64,000 nucleotides of DNA from Absidia repens (GCA_002105175.1 MCGE01000023.1:353501-417500); one strand, 5' to 3'; shown: positions 44,324 through 56,411, counted from the first letter of the stretch. Notes: generated by a model not told the origin, from the sequence alone. Numbers and translations: made by a program.

Positions 44324-44415
44324 GAAATGGTGGGTTTCCTGATAAATACGATCAACTCTAATAAATGTTGACTATTAAAATTAAAGCTGTAATTAAAACT
44401 ATGAAGGGTACGTCG
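43653..44415. other. Convergent 3' regions of DHFR and 7-TM gene B
   Basis: Contains a (GT)n microsatellite (43812-43832), an AATAAAAT word (43941) and a 35-base poly(A) run (about 44287-44320). A short repeated segment, TTCAATGTAAAGTATTCAAAATGAAT, at 44163-44188 resembles GACTCTATAAAGTATTGAAAATGAAT at 43956-43981. I see no gene. Confidence 0.5.
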
Positions 44416-46119
44416 TCACACAGTAGGGTATGTATTGGTGGACGATCTATTTTGTTTCAGAATCGCTTGTTGCAAGTCGTTATCCACGGTATAATTAGTA
44501 TAATCGGTGTCGCCATCATCCAGAGGCAATGTTTGGTCGGTGCTGATCGAAGTTATCGGTCGTTTTGTTCCAAACAGACTCCAATGTACTACATATATCA
44601 TCAATATTGACAGTCAGATATACAACTTTATATTTTTACAAAAAAAAAAAAAAAAAAAAAAAAAAGAGCACTTACCAAAAGGCTTTAATCCTTTGCCAAA
44701 ATTCATTTCACATTTGATGGAGTATGCAAGTGTTATGACTGCCATGAAGAGAGATGTTGCCCCTAAAAATAATGAAAATCATATTAGCATACAGTTTGGG
44801 TTTGAGGTATAGTTAGTTACATACCATAAAACAATATGATATACCAAGGATCAGTATCATACGTTTGTACATATAGCATCCACCCATCCACCCCAATAAA
44901 ACTGACTTGAATAATAATAAATAATATCATTATCCAATGATTTTCGTCAGATACCTATAAATAATAGTAACGAAATTAAAATCAGTCAGTGTCTTATGTA
45001 AAGGCATTATCATATATATTGATTATTGTGTATGCATGTGACTTACCGCTTTTCTTGCCAAAAATAAGCCAAATAAGCATAAAAGAGCCATTGCGCCAGG
45101 AATCCAGGGCATTACACCACCGTCACCCATCTGCAATAGAGCATAAAAGATCATGATAAGGCCTTCAAAGAAAGAATCAATCTTGAGAATCAAACTAAAG
45201 CAACTAACCGTAAAATACATTTCTATTATTGAAATAAAAAAATTAAATGGATTGTGTATTCCTCCTTCCTACTTCGGCACTCTTGAAGCTTACTTTGCAC
45301 AGTAATATGAGCCCCCACCTTACGGTATGTTTTCCATCCATAGTCCAAGGCCAGTTTATATACAACATACGTAGTTGGTACAAAGAGAAGGGCAATGGTC
45401 GCTGTCAACACCATTTGCAATATTAGGTTTGTATGTAAAGACTTGTCCTTGTATTGACCAGTCCCTTTCATCTTGTTTGTTTCCACACATTCCTATAGAA
45501 AAACACAAAAGATGATATCAGAATTATGCATTTACTATGAATGAATGATGTCACGTACCATTACACCAAATCCAGCCGAGAATAAGTTCAAGATACCACA
45601 AGTAATCACGGTCAATGAGCTACAATGAATCAGCTATTTTTCAATCCACCCACCATCCCATGTAACACAGAATGCAACGTTAGTATCATGAGCTAATAAT
45701 AACTTAGTGGTAAAGCTTTATTCCTTGAAAAAATGCACACAGACACTTACTGCTTCAATAACAAGCCATAGTCGCCACACTTCAAAAAGTATAAACCATA
45801 TCACTTCGATTCGGACGTGTCGTATTTTCAAGAAGGTTTGAACATCAGAATCGCCATAGTCCAGCACATTGGAGCTAATCGCAACCAGAAGTGGTAAGGA
45901 GATCGCAACCTGAGTTACAACAAGGAATAAAAAGGCCTTGGTCCATCGATTAGATAAAATGCGGTAGCGCTAGTCAAACCATATTAGCAAATGAAGAAAG
46001 AAAGAGAGAGAGGGGGAGAGGGTGTGTGCGTGCATGTGGTTAGAAAGAATAAAGAAAAACAAGCAAGTTTTTAAGGTACAGTACATTCAACTTACAGATT
46101 TCTCTGATAATAGTGGCAT
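44416..46119 (-). CDS. Multi-pass (about 7-TM) membrane protein B, unrecognised
   Basis: Assembled from about eight exons. Exon 1 is only 24 bases (46119-46096, MPLLSEKS). Exon 2 starts at 45969 (RYRILSNRWTKAF). Hydrophobic spans in order are LFLVVTQVAISLPLLVAISS, EVIWFILFEVWRLWLVI, LTVITCGILNLFSAGFGVM and LILQMVLTATIALLFVPTTY. Three more follow: PWIPGAMALLCLFGLFLA, WIMILFIIIQVSFIGVDGWM and WYIILFYGATSLFMAVMTLA. That makes seven, then a cytosolic-looking tail of about 60 residues ending NTYPTV. The topology fits a receptor-like protein but I see no family signature. The very short first exon is supported by frame and good splice sites, with moderate certainty. A poly(A) run lies next to the last intron (44640-44665). 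Gene A follows upstream on the same strand. Confidence 0.65.
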
Positions 46120-46506
46120 CACAAAAGAAACACGTGGTGTCGATGTAAATGTAAATATGCAAGAGTAAAAATATGGTATATGAAAAGGTGTATACGGGTA
46201 TAATTGGATTGGAGTGGCTAAAAAGTATGAGACGAAAAAAAAAGGAGCAGTTAGACAGGTTCTGCGAAGTTGGACGGGACAAAGTCTATTTTTTAGGTGG
46301 AAAGCGAATTGTCGGCCTTTTAAAAAGCCTCAGGTTTGGACAATGCCAATCCAGTAGTTAAAGTTTATAACGACCAAAAAGTCAATAATATACAAGGAAA
46401 ATTTTATTTGTAATATATAAAATAAAAATGAGATACTATATAAGATTATAATAATAACGATGGATACTATAATAATACGTCGAAGAAAGGGTATAACAGT
46501 TCTAAA
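46120..46506. other. Spacer between 7-TM genes A and B
   Basis: About 390 bases between the stop of gene A and the start of gene B on the same strand. It holds an AT-rich stretch at 46390-46480 that would serve as gene A's 3' end. The apparent frame through 46282-46040 is not supported beyond the short exon of gene B. Confidence 0.4.
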
Positions 46507-47667
46507 CTAATAGCGATAGGGCCGTGCGATAGTATCCGTACTATCACTGGTAGCTAGGTCATCAAGAGGAGGAGGAGATAAATCAGAGGGACTAGTTGGT
46601 TTTCCTTCAACGAAATAACTGTGCATATTTCGAATAACTTCGGTAAAATCAGTATCATAACCAATTAGAGCAATAAACATAAGATTAGTGACAGGCCAAA
46701 GTGTTGATACCAATGGGATAAAGTAGGTGTTATCGAGTTTCTATATAATAAAAAAAAAAATGAGATTAGTCTCCTTACGTTCCCTTATTTGAACCATGAT
46801 GTCTCTCTCTCTTTCTCTCTCTCTGTTTGTGTGTGTGTGTGTGCCCTTTTTCGATATCTTACCATTCCAATTCCCACCACTGCGATTAAATTACCAATAG
46901 TGAGCAATAGTGTTCTTGTACCGTTATAGATACACAGAGACAAGTACCGGTGTGTGTTGGCAGTCACCAAACCATCTTGATCAAGTTTCCACATATGTCG
47001 TATCAGTACAATGCATATAGCACATGTCGCATAAAAATCTACAGCAGTATCTAAAGTAGTATAAACAATCCCCACCTAAAACACATAATGGATTAATATT
47101 TAATGAGTATCACCTTCCTAGTTTTCCCAGTACTTCATATAATACTTACAATGTGCATATCCTGATAAATGCATGATCCATTTATTTCGTCAAAATCGAT
47201 CTGTATAAGTGTAACGTCAACAATGCCCACAATCAGGCGAGCCGCTAATATTGAAAAATGAAGTACCCGTATTCGTGATTTCCAATAAAACGGAAATACT
47301 GCTTGTATCCGATCCAAAAGTACTGCATCTCCGCATACCATACTAAGGTGGTAAAAGACATCAGCAGATCGAGAAATCGCTTCACAGCTTACACCGTACC
47401 TATTGACAAGAAGACAAGACGTGAATCCAATGATATTGTCTTTCGCTTCATCACTTACGGTACTTTTATAACAATAAATAAAGCTGATTTCAATGCCATG
47501 AAAAAAGACATGCAAGTCTTGAGAATCCTGATATACCGAGGTTTGCACTTTTTCTTGGTCAAGAGATAGATATTTCGCGTAAATATAGGAGCGCAGACAC
47601 CGATGACAGTGCCAATAAGGACATATTGCGATACTTCAGCACTAGTGAGTTGTGACTTCGACACCAT
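46507..47667 (-). CDS. Multi-pass (about 7-TM) membrane protein A, unrecognised
   Basis: Four exons from 47667 (MVSKSQLTSAEVSQYVLIGT) to a stop at 46507, with junctions checked by frame (IVIKV-P-YGVSCEA). Hydrophobic spans are YVLIGTVIGVCAPIFTRNIY, FMALKSALFIVIKV, ADVFYHLSMVCGDAVLL, VLHFSILAARLIVGIVDVTL, VDFYATCAICIVLIRHMW, TLLLTIGNLIAVVGIGM and LVSTLWPVTNLMFIALIGYD. That is seven, followed by a tail of about 50 residues rich in Ser, Pro and Asp. Layout and length resemble protein B encoded next door, although I cannot align the two with confidence. No GPCR class motif such as DRY or NPxxY is obvious. It is divergent from the CapZ alpha gene (287 bases between starts). Confidence 0.7.
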
Positions 47668-47954
47668 CCATGTAGTTTTATGTAGATTTGGTGTTAACTG
47701 AGGAAAGCATAATAAAAGAAAGCAAAAAAAAAAGTTTCAAAGACGAAGTGTCATTTTTTTGAACGACAGGGATTGGGAAGTGATAATTTTTTTGAGGCTC
47801 CCCCGCTTAGAATTTTTCAGACGATGTTTCGGCATTTGTATTTAAAATCCGCACCACACGCATGCACCTGAAAAGTGCCATACAGTTTCATCCTGTTTTT
47901 TTTTTTTGCTACTTTTTTTTGTGCGAAAATAAAAAAATTAAAAAATTCTGGAAT
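47668..47954. promoter_or_regulatory. Divergent promoter, 7-TM gene A / CapZ alpha
   Basis: 287 bases between opposite starts. On the CapZ side there is a T run (47898-47907) followed by an AAAATAAAAAAATTAAAAAA element directly before the ATG. No other feature is seen. Confidence 0.45.
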
Positions 47955-49054
47955 ATGGACGGCATCTCGACTGAAAAGAAAGTAGAAATTGCTTCTACAT
48001 TTTTGTTATCAAGCCCCCCTGGTGAAGTCAACGATGTCTTTAATGGTAAGCATGAAAAGTTTTATATAGTGATGTGTTTTGTGGTGTTCATGATGATAGA
48101 AGCTCATATCATTGCACTTAACTCATGTCCTCCTTTATTTTATGAAATAAATTAGATGTTCGTACGTTAGTGAATGATGACGATGCTTTACAAGATGGGA
48201 TTCTCAATGCTTGGGAACAATACAATACTGAACAACACATTACCGTGAAGCCACCTGGATTGGACTATCAAGTCATCATATCAAAATACAACAAAGTTGG
48301 AGATCGGTACCTTGACCCTCGGTCCAAGAAATCATTTACATTTGATCATATGCGTTTGGTAGCCGATGATTTGGAATCCCATGAAGTGGATGATACCTTG
48401 GAAGAATTACGGTAAGCAAAAACCACCTCCTCACTATGTTATAAAGGGTTATATTTGACAAACGTATTATATTTAGAGCTGCTATCGACGATGAAGCTCT
48501 AAAATATGTGAACGATCATTACCCTGATGGTGTGCTGTCAGTATATACCAACGAACAACAAATCATTTTGGCGATTGTCGACAACAAATACAACCCAAAC
48601 AATTTCTGGAATGGCAGATGGCTCGCAGTCTGGAGCTACGATACCCAAAATAGTGAATTGAAAGGAACTACGAAGGTCAATGTCCATTACTATGAAGATG
48701 GAAACGTACAACTGAACACCGACAAGCAATTTGAATCGTCTATCACTAAAAATGAAGTAAGACAAGAGCAAAGGGAACAAGTTTTCCCACATCATCGTAT
48801 ATACATCACATACTGACTATCTGGTTTTCTCTTTATATATTATATTACAGGATGTGTCGAAACTTGCTGCTACAATCATCAAGGACATTGCTGCTTTTGA
48901 CAAACGTTATCAATCCTCCATGAATGATAGTTATAACGATCTCGCTGAAGATACCTTCAAGGGCCTGCGACGTGCTCTTCCTTTGACAAGAAACAAACTT
49001 GACTGGAATAAGATATTGAATTACAAAATTGGAAACGAACTGGCTCAAAAATAG
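47955..49054 (+). CDS. F-actin capping protein, alpha subunit
   Basis: Four exons (47955-48045, 48156-48411, 48477-48756, 48852-49054) encode 276 residues with all junctions in frame. CapZ alpha blocks are STEKKVEIASTFLLSSPPGE, VNDVFNDVRTLVNDD, NAWEQYNTEQHITVKPPG, YLDPRSKKSFTFDHMRLVAD, NPNNFWNGRWLAVWSYD (the diagnostic NFWNGRWRS-like motif) and VNVHYYEDGNVQLNTDK. The end is GLRRALPLTRNKLDWNKILN-YKIGNEL, the amphipathic C-terminal tentacle that binds the barbed end. It works as a heterodimer with the beta subunit, which is not in this window. Length and motif content are normal for fungi. Confidence 0.97.
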
Positions 49055-49177
49055 TGATATTACTTTTTTTACAAAATAGATTTCTTTTATTGCCATGTCC
49101 CTATCCACTCTACTCTTTCTTGTTTTCAGCTATAGTGTTTATTATATTTTTTTATGTTCTTTTATATTATTTTGCCA

Positions 49178-49183
49178 AATAAA
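49178..49183 (+). terminator. Polyadenylation signal of the CapZ alpha gene
   Basis: AATAAA about 125 bases after the stop, after T-rich sequence (49146-49170). Confidence 0.5.
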
Positions 49184-49880
49184 ATGATACTGTTTTGTGT
49201 TTTGAAATAGCATGATGATCTTTTGTGTCTATCAAAATGATGGTGTTATCTGTGTTGAATAGAACAGTGATTGAAAACATGATGCTCTTTTGTCTTCATT
49301 TTTTGCAAAACTATATACACAAATAGAAAAAACTTCTGTCAACGTCCAGCAATATATATATCTACTTCAATGATATTCATTTAGCAGTTTTACCCTATGT
49401 CAGTATAATGCTGTTCGTACGCTATGCATTATCTCGTGTACAATAAAGAAATGTATCTGTCAAAATAAAACACTGCCTGATATCTACATCCTCTTTTATT
49501 TTTATAATAGCGCCGAAGTTTCTAGTATTGATATGGCATCTTTTCATATATTGTAACTAGTTGAAAACTGTATCATACACACAGAAAAGGCCTTATCTCA
49601 ATGGTACAGCTCAGCAAGAACGTAAAGTAAACCTTAATTGTTGCGTTATTTTATATTCTCAATAGTCATGGGGGCATGGTTCAAGACATCCGCACTTTGA
49701 TATAATCGATCAATTTGGAATAATATCAAGTTTAATCTTAAGTGATCTAGGACTCTTGGGGGCGGGGCGGTAAATAATCATAATGAGGCGGGGGGAAGCT
49801 AAAAACCAGGTGTATGGTAAGATCTGAAAACTGCTACAATAAGGGTTTTGGTTACTGTCGATAGATCTAGGTCTGGTTAT
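49184..49880. other. Intergenic, left of R1 copy 8
   Basis: No gene visible. A G-rich patch (GGGGGCGGGGCGG, about 49757) stands out in otherwise AT-rich DNA. A related G-rich patch occurs left of R1 copy 9 (57310). Confidence 0.4.
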
Positions 49881-50500
49881 TAAAAAGGAAATATTTTATT
49901 CGAACATATTGGTATACATTAAACTAAAAGCGTAGGGTTCATTATAACAAAGCACCTGGCGTAGGTAGCATGAGGAAGACTAGAGTAAGATCTGAAGAAT
50001 GCTCAATACCAGCCTAAAGGCGCAGCTGTAAAAAAAAAAAAAGTTCTAAAAATTATAGAGTACAAAGCGTAATAAAGACTGGAGGGACATTTTTAGCACA
50101 AAACGGTCTACATTAATCAAAAATGGTGATAGCAGTAACAAAAAAAAAAATGAATCTGTTGCACTAGACATGAGAGAAAACAATAGAGCATATTTCATTG
50201 AAACAAGTGAAAGCAAACATATTTTATTGAGATTTAGATACAAACTACAGGCAAACTAACACTAAACTAAGCTAATGAAGGCCTCAAAAGTCATTCCATG
50301 GTGGCCCCGAATCCCAGATCCAAAATGAAAGAGTTTCCCCATGCATCTTGTAATCCCTGACCTGGAAACCCTTCTTAACGAGTCCTGACACTAATTTAAA
50401 TTCAACATAACCTCAAGCAAGTCGAATAATGAAGGAAGAGAGCGAAAAAATAAAAAATGAGAGTAAATAAAAAATCCACATGTGCGGGATTTGAAACATT
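49880..50500 (+). repeat. Dispersed repeat R1, copy 8
   Basis: Well-preserved forward copy. It has AAATATTTTATTCGAACATA and CATATTTCATTGAAACAAG near the left. The shared block GGCAAACTAACACTAAACTA-AGCTAATGAAGGC follows, then AGATCCAAAATGAAAGAGTT, CATGCATCTTGTAATCCCTG, a GA-rich tail and ATCCACATGTGCGGGATTTG. Similarity to copy 9 continues past the end block (TTTCTGTGSCCT and, further on, ATGGACRAYG), so these two copies share extra sequence. Confidence 0.92.
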
Positions 50501-51439
50501 TTCTGTGCCCTGAATATTTTTCTACTACAGTGTTTCAGGTTTCAATTGAGACGAAGTGCAATTTTTATGGACGATGGAAACTGAAAATTAAGACGACACT
50601 GTACACTGCTCTCTCTCTTTCCGGCTTCCTTTTTTTTCCAAATGGTATTGACACGGTTGAAGGGAAGAACTTTTGAAACAGCCTTCTCCCTAAAATGTCT
50701 ACTAGCCATCTCCGCCTCTGTCCCCTTCAGCAGCATGTGCCTATCATTTTTTCTCAGCCTCTTTCAGCTGTTCTAGTAACTGCCCACAAACGCTGCGAAT
50801 ATTGCAGTTTCATTATTAAGGTAAGTTTTTACAAAGATGAATATCAACATTTTAAAAAATGAATGCTAACGTACTTCCTTTTTTTTTTTTTTCCCATTAT
50901 TTCATCCTTGTTTCAATATTATTTTATGACCGTCTGAATTTATTTTCTCCAATGCCCTAAATTATTTCTTGCCAATCCCAATTTACTTTTTACCCGCCCC
51001 AATTTATCCCAATCCCGCCGTCTTAATTTATTTTACCATCGTCTCAATTCAAGTTAATAAACTGTAAATAGAGCACCATAATAACTATATTACCGGCAAT
51101 AGCGATACAATTCTGCTTTCTCATTGTTGTCATTGTTGTGTATCCCTGATGTATCTAGGCTTTTATTCTGCCAGAACCAGTAATGTGAAACTATGTTTCC
51201 ACTAAAATAGCCCATCCCTAATCACAACCCATTCCAACCAACTATTTTCGTTATAACAAATAGGCGCGAAAATTGCAACCATCGTTTATTGTAAAATTAA
51301 TGAGATTAAAGGTATATGAGAATAATAAACATTCAACAATGCTTACTATATGGAGGAGAAGGAAGAGGTAATATGAATATAGAAGAGAGATTATAAGACT
51401 AATACTAATACTAAAATAGGACGGTAAATGGAGCTAAAA
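50500..51439. other. Intergenic, right of R1 copy 8
   Basis: Contains a duplicated word series based on CCAATTTA/CTCAATTTATT (50930-51050: TGAATTTATTTTCTCC, CCCAATTTACTTTTTACC, CCCAATTTATCCCAATCC, TTAATTTATTTTACCATCG). This looks like a diverged tandem array of about 15-25 bases. No gene is supported. Confidence 0.45.
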
Positions 51440-52412
51440 CTATAGATTTTGGGGTGTTGAAGATGTTGACTTTTCCATGTTCAAGATCTTGTCAATTTTG
51501 TCATATTGTTCAAGTCGTAACGGTGTTTCCTAGAAACAGAAAAATAAATATATTAAGATACATACATATACACGTTTATCTTAAGCCAATTACCTTTTGG
51601 ATATTGATTAGTAAATCCAAGCTGTCGGTAAATTCTTTCTTCATATCTTCTTGTAATTTTGGATCTACACATATATATATAGAAAAAGAAAAGCATAATT
51701 TAGATTGCTGTGAAGTTGATCTTGCTGTTGAATGTTTCTGCATTACCTAACGGTGGCAAGTCATCAAGTTCATTGTCGGATTGATCATCAAAAGTTCCGT
51801 GCATCACTTCAGCCGATTGAAAATCGATAGCCTTCTTAATCAAGTCGTCGATTTTGTTAGTCATTTCTTTCCTATCTTGAATGTTCCTTCGTAAAGCATC
51901 CCGCGATTTCATTTCCCACTCCTTCCGGTCGTTGGTCAGGTCTTTATTTTCTGGTTCTATATGGAAAGAAAATTATGTTTACAAAAGCTACCCTAATAGT
52001 TCGTAGTATTTTTTTTTATTACCTTTGAGCAAGGTTTCGATAGGTAACGGTTCACCATTCGGTAATCGCAAATTGGCTCCAAGGGAATGTGCTAGCGTCA
52101 TGATATGCTATGACATGTAGAAAAACAAGAGAACACAAGACGTGAGTACACCATCGACCATTATTTACCATCATTCATGACTACCTTTTTCATATCTTCA
52201 GTAGCAAGTTCTTTATCGTGTGAACTGAAGTTGTCGTTTCCATTTATGACTTCACGGCTCATTTCAGCGATGGTGTTCAATATCCCAATATATTCATTAC
52301 TGTCGGATACTAATGGTCTTGTTGGATTGCTATTTTGAAATATTCGTTGTTGATGTTGTTGAGAAGTATTCTGTCTCTCCTGATCCTTTGGGTAGATATT
52401 GTTGGTATTCAT
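51440..52412 (-). CDS. Helical/coiled-coil protein, unrecognised
   Basis: The start at 52412 (MNTNNIYPKDQERQNTSQQH) avoids an upstream ATG in AT-rich sequence. Five exons join in frame to about 220 residues. After a Gln/Asn-rich head come amphipathic helices: YIGILNTIAEMSREVINGND, HIMTLAHSLGANLRLPNGEP, WEMKSRDALRRNIQDRKEMT, NKIDDLIKKAIDFQSAEVMH, then DPKLQEDMKKEFTDSLDLLI and ETPLRLEQYDKIDKILNME. Charge pattern and heptad-like spacing suggest a subunit of a coiled-coil assembly such as a kinetochore or tethering complex, but no family signature could be recognised. It shares a 182-base divergent promoter with TRM61. Confidence 0.7.
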
Positions 52413-52594
52413 GCGTTCGTCAGGCTTTACTTGGTTTATATGAAATGGTAGGAAGAAAAGGGAAATCGAATTCAGGTGTAGGAACTCAAATTTTTGTGGC
52501 TTGATTATTTTTTGCCCCAAGTAAATTAAAATGCAGATACCTTTTTTTTTTTTTTTTTTTTTTTTTTTGCTTTGCTATTCTTTCTTACACAACG
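52413..52594. promoter_or_regulatory. Divergent promoter, coiled-coil gene / TRM61
   Basis: Only 182 bases separate the two start codons. A 28-base T run (about 52541-52568) sits near the TRM61 start. Poly(dA:dT) tracts are known to exclude nucleosomes in fungal promoters, and one short tract between two starts could open both (inference). Confidence 0.55.
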
Positions 52595-53886
52595 ATGAGT
52601 TTTAGTGGCTGGAAAAAATACATTGGTGATGGCGATCTGGTCATTTTCTATATAGTAAGTCAAGAATGACAATACCAATAATACACATGTACTTACTTTT
52701 TATATGATAGAACCGGGATAATCTTAGTCCTGTTTGGATTAAGTCGGGCAAGTCATCGACGAATCGATTTGGCCTATTTGAACATGACAATCTGATTGGA
52801 AAGGAATTTGGATCAAGGGTAAGCTAAAATTGGCCATATTCATTGTCAGCAATAGCTAGAACTTATCAATCTCAATGTTATCTTGCTTAGGTTATCTCGT
52901 CCAACTACAAAGGCTTTATCTATTTATTACACCCTACACCTGAACTATGGACTTTAGTTGTACCCCACCGAACGCAGATTCTCTACTTACCTGATATATC
53001 ATTTATCACCACTTATCTTGACATGAAACCTGGATCTCATGTTCTCGAATGTGGTACTGGCAGTGGCTCTTTTTCTCATTCAATCGCTCGAACTATTGCG
53101 CCTACTGGCAAGCTCTTCTCCTTTGAGTATCATAGCCAACGTGCTGAATTGGCCGCCGAGGAATTCCGTAGCCATGGTTTAGGTGACCTTATTGAACTAA
53201 AGCATCGGGATGTGTGTCGTGATGGATTTGGACTAAAAGATACTGTCAATGCTGGTAATAATCTGTCAATTAAGAAAGTTGATTATCTATTATATACTTG
53301 GTTACCCATAATCTCACTCTCTTTATTTTTTATAGTATTCCTTGATCTACCTGCGCCTTGGGAAGCCATTGGATACGCCAAAGAAGCATTCAAGCAACAC
53401 CAAACTGGAAAAATTTGCACCTTCAGCCCATGTATTGAACAAGTTTCTCGGTCTGTTGCATCCTTGAATGACCATGGTTTTGTGGGTAACGCAAAAAAAA
53501 AAAAAAAAAAAAAATTAGAGCCTTATAGGGAAAACTAAAAGTTTAATTGAATCATTTTATTCATAGATATTACCATGTATGAATGTCTGATCAGAAACCA
53601 CGATGTATCATTTATTCAAAAGGTGGCATTCAAAGACGCAATTCAACAAGCCAAGGAAAAGAAGGAAAATGTCACACTAGGGAAAAGAAAATCGGATGTA
53701 ATTTTGGATTTGGATGATACTGTGGAAAAAATGTTAGTATCAAAAACGAATGTTGAGGCTCGGGGACACACAAGTTACTTGACTTTCGCCACCTTTTTGC
53801 CTGCTTTTGAAGAAAACAAGATTGACACATCCGCGAACATCACTGCTTCTTTGGTGGATTCGATTATAGAAGAAGCCGCTTTATAG
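52595..53886 (+). CDS. TRM61: tRNA (adenine-58-N1) methyltransferase catalytic subunit
   Basis: Five exons (52595-52654, 52711-52818, then about 52891-53257, 53336-53488 and 53567-53886) encode about 335 residues. MSFSGWKKYIGDGDLVIFYI is the Trm61 N-terminus. The Rossmann methyltransferase fold follows: YLDMKPGSHVLECGTGSGSF, with ECGTGSGS as the S-adenosylmethionine loop; GKLFSFEYHSQRAELAAEEF with the acidic ribose contact; and VFLDLPAPWEAI, whose DLPAPW is the Trm61 active-site motif. GKICTFSPCIEQVSRSVASL and the C-terminal helical part ARGHTSYLTFATFLP close the domain. The enzyme forms m1A58 in tRNA with Trm6, needed for initiator tRNA stability; Trm6 is not in this window. The fourth intron carries a 20-base A run. 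Confidence 0.96.
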
Positions 53887-54591
53887 GTAGAATTTTATCC
53901 TCCTCCCCTTTCTTTTTTTTTTTTTTACTTACTTAGCTTAGCTTGGTTTATATATTGTTTGATGCATTTACCATACATTCCCAATTATTGTCTTTCAGTC
54001 ATCATCTTGCATTTATAGTTATATTATCTCTTTAATGAATTTTATTGTAGTACAACTCAACCATTAATAAAATATTCGAATCTACAATTGTATCCATCTT
54101 GTATTTATGTATTTATTTTTGTATGTATCTATTTCTGTGTTCGTATATATATATATATATATAGATGTGTGTGTGTGTGTGTACGTATATTCATATTTAA
54201 GAACTTAATTCTAAAGTGTGGTAGTTTCCTGTCGGAGAAACTTTGGGAAGGGTCTAGTAACGGTGATTATGAGGAAAACGGATAATGCTATGTAAAAAGT
54301 TTGGCTTTTCGATTGGCCAGAGGTATGTTTGCTGAATTTCCGCTGTGCAGACTGTACTGTACAATACTTCGCCGAAAATGTGATTTTATTTGTATGTGCT
54401 ATTAGCTGAGTCTAAGATATTTTACTATTAATTTTAAGCATCTCCATTACATATTTTCAAATCCAAAAACTGATAATATAATTAAAGATATAGAAGGCAA
54501 GAAAAATATTTATTTATTGTAAAGTATAACTAAACAAATATCTAAAATCCACATTCACAATAGCTATCTATATAAATGGAGTAAATGTAAG
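53887..54591. other. Convergent 3' regions, TRM61 and NNRD
   Basis: AATAAA at 54066-54071 suits TRM61. (TA)n and (GT)n microsatellites lie at about 54145-54181. Near 54350 the words TGTACTGTACAATAC belong to the recurring GTAC-rich word group. No gene is seen. Confidence 0.5.
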
Positions 54592-56411
54592 CTAAGGCAA
54601 TCTGTCTTTGGTGAATAAGCTATAACTTGGACCAATTTCTTCTAGCATATGAGATGTCAATACTGCACGGCCATATTTTTCAAAAGCCCTTCGAGATGAT
54701 TCACGGACAATATTACATGCACTCCAAGCCGCATATAGAGGAATATCATCCGGATGGATAGCGTTGTCGTGCCTACGATGAACAGAAAAGAAATGGTCAG
54801 AGCCCCATTTTCCTATTTAGGTCTTCCTTTTTTTTATCTTTTTGTACTCACTTCCACACACCATCTTGATATGCCTTTCCCCAAGCCAAGAATGTCGCAA
54901 TAGTGCCTGACAAAATATCGCCTTGCCCTCCCATTCTTTTCAGTCCTCCGTTAGTGTCGCTTATAAAGACTTGAAAAAAAAGAAGTCAATCATCTTTATG
55001 TTCTTTTTGTTTAACACTAAATCAAAAGTCGTTCCAAATCTTACCATTCCTTTCGTTGGCAATGATATCCATTTCACCTTTTTGAACAACGGTCACCCCA
55101 CCTAATGCGTGACTTAACCGCTGAGCAAGCTTCCTGTCATCCTTGTCTTTTGTATCAACTTTCTGTATTATATGTATAATACACATATATAGGCCAAAAA
55201 AAAAAAAAAAAAAGTTAGTAAATACATGGGCAAGGCTCAAATTATTATGGTATTCTTACCATAGCTTCACATAACCGGCTAAATTCCACAACGTTCGGCG
55301 TCAAGATCGCTTTTTTGTAACCTTGCACTGTTTCGGGATGATGCTGAACTAAAAAGAGACCATCCTATTTTGCACCATCAACAGCAGCAAAGAAAAGAAA
55401 GAAAGGAAAAAAGGTTCGCTTATTCAGGACGTCAAGTGCAACTTTTCGTTACGTTTCTAGCCACTTACTGCATCCACTACAATAGCCATATCCTTTTGTT
55501 TTGCATTATGAATAAGTCGTCTCGCGGTATCTTGCATCAGTTCATCCCGAGATAATCCAGGGCCAACGACTAGTACGTGAAGCCTTGAAAAGACAGAGCT
55601 AATTCGATCAGCAGCATCCTTGGAAGAGATATCAGATTGTCTAATTCCACATCAATTAATAAATAAATAAATGACAGAATTGTTCATGTATCATTTCACA
55701 GGATTAACTTTTATGGCCACTAACCAACTGTGCTTCCTAATTTTCTAACTTACGGACTAGTTTGCATGTAAGGATGAACAATAAGATCTACAAATTTCAA
55801 AATAAGACAAATGATCAGGTCACATCGTCATAATATTTCCATTTGTTTACCTGGAGAGTATGACTATCCAATGGTAGAAGTATTGAGGTAAAAGATTAGT
55901 TGATACTGACACGCTGACAGCTTTCATTTGTGCTAGTTGCTATGCAATTTATACTGTACTTTACCTTGATGGCTGTTGCAGCAGTGGGTTCACAAAACAC
56001 ATGGCAAAGGTCAGCACCCTAAAAAAAGAAGAAAAACAGTGAGTATCAATATGTTGTCCAACCAGATAATTTCCTCCTAGCATTTGCGCCGGTTAACCTT
56101 TTTGGCGCTTTACCAGTTTCATTGACGAGATTCCGCTGAAGTAAGGTGCACCAGTATATCTATGAAATAATAAATTTGAATAATTTGTTTTTTCTCTCGC
56201 CAGTCTACCAACACCCCTACCCAACTATAGTCGATAACTTACTCTTCTGACCCGCCAATAATGCCAATCCGACCTACAAAGTACATTGAATAAGCTTTAC
56301 TTGTTGACAAAAGTATGTGTTGTCTCACTAACCTGCTTGTCCTTTATGTAAATGCCCTGATAACGGTGGAATAATTTGTTTAACTTTGGATAAATCCGGC
56401 TTGGGAACCAT
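54592..56411 (-). CDS. ATP-dependent NAD(P)H-hydrate dehydratase
   Basis: About ten small exons from 56411 ([20 protein letters not shown]) to a stop at 54592. Blocks in order are [22 protein letters not shown] (substrate loop), [111 protein letters not shown] (the ATP/Mg GGxGD motif with catalytic Asp) and [31 protein letters not shown]. This is the ribokinase-fold CARKD/Nnr2 family. It repairs hydrated NADH and NADPH at the expense of ATP, usually together with an epimerase, which is not in this window. An upstream leader exon for mitochondrial targeting cannot be excluded. Introns are many and short, with a poly(A) run (55198-55213) beside one of them. Confidence 0.93.
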
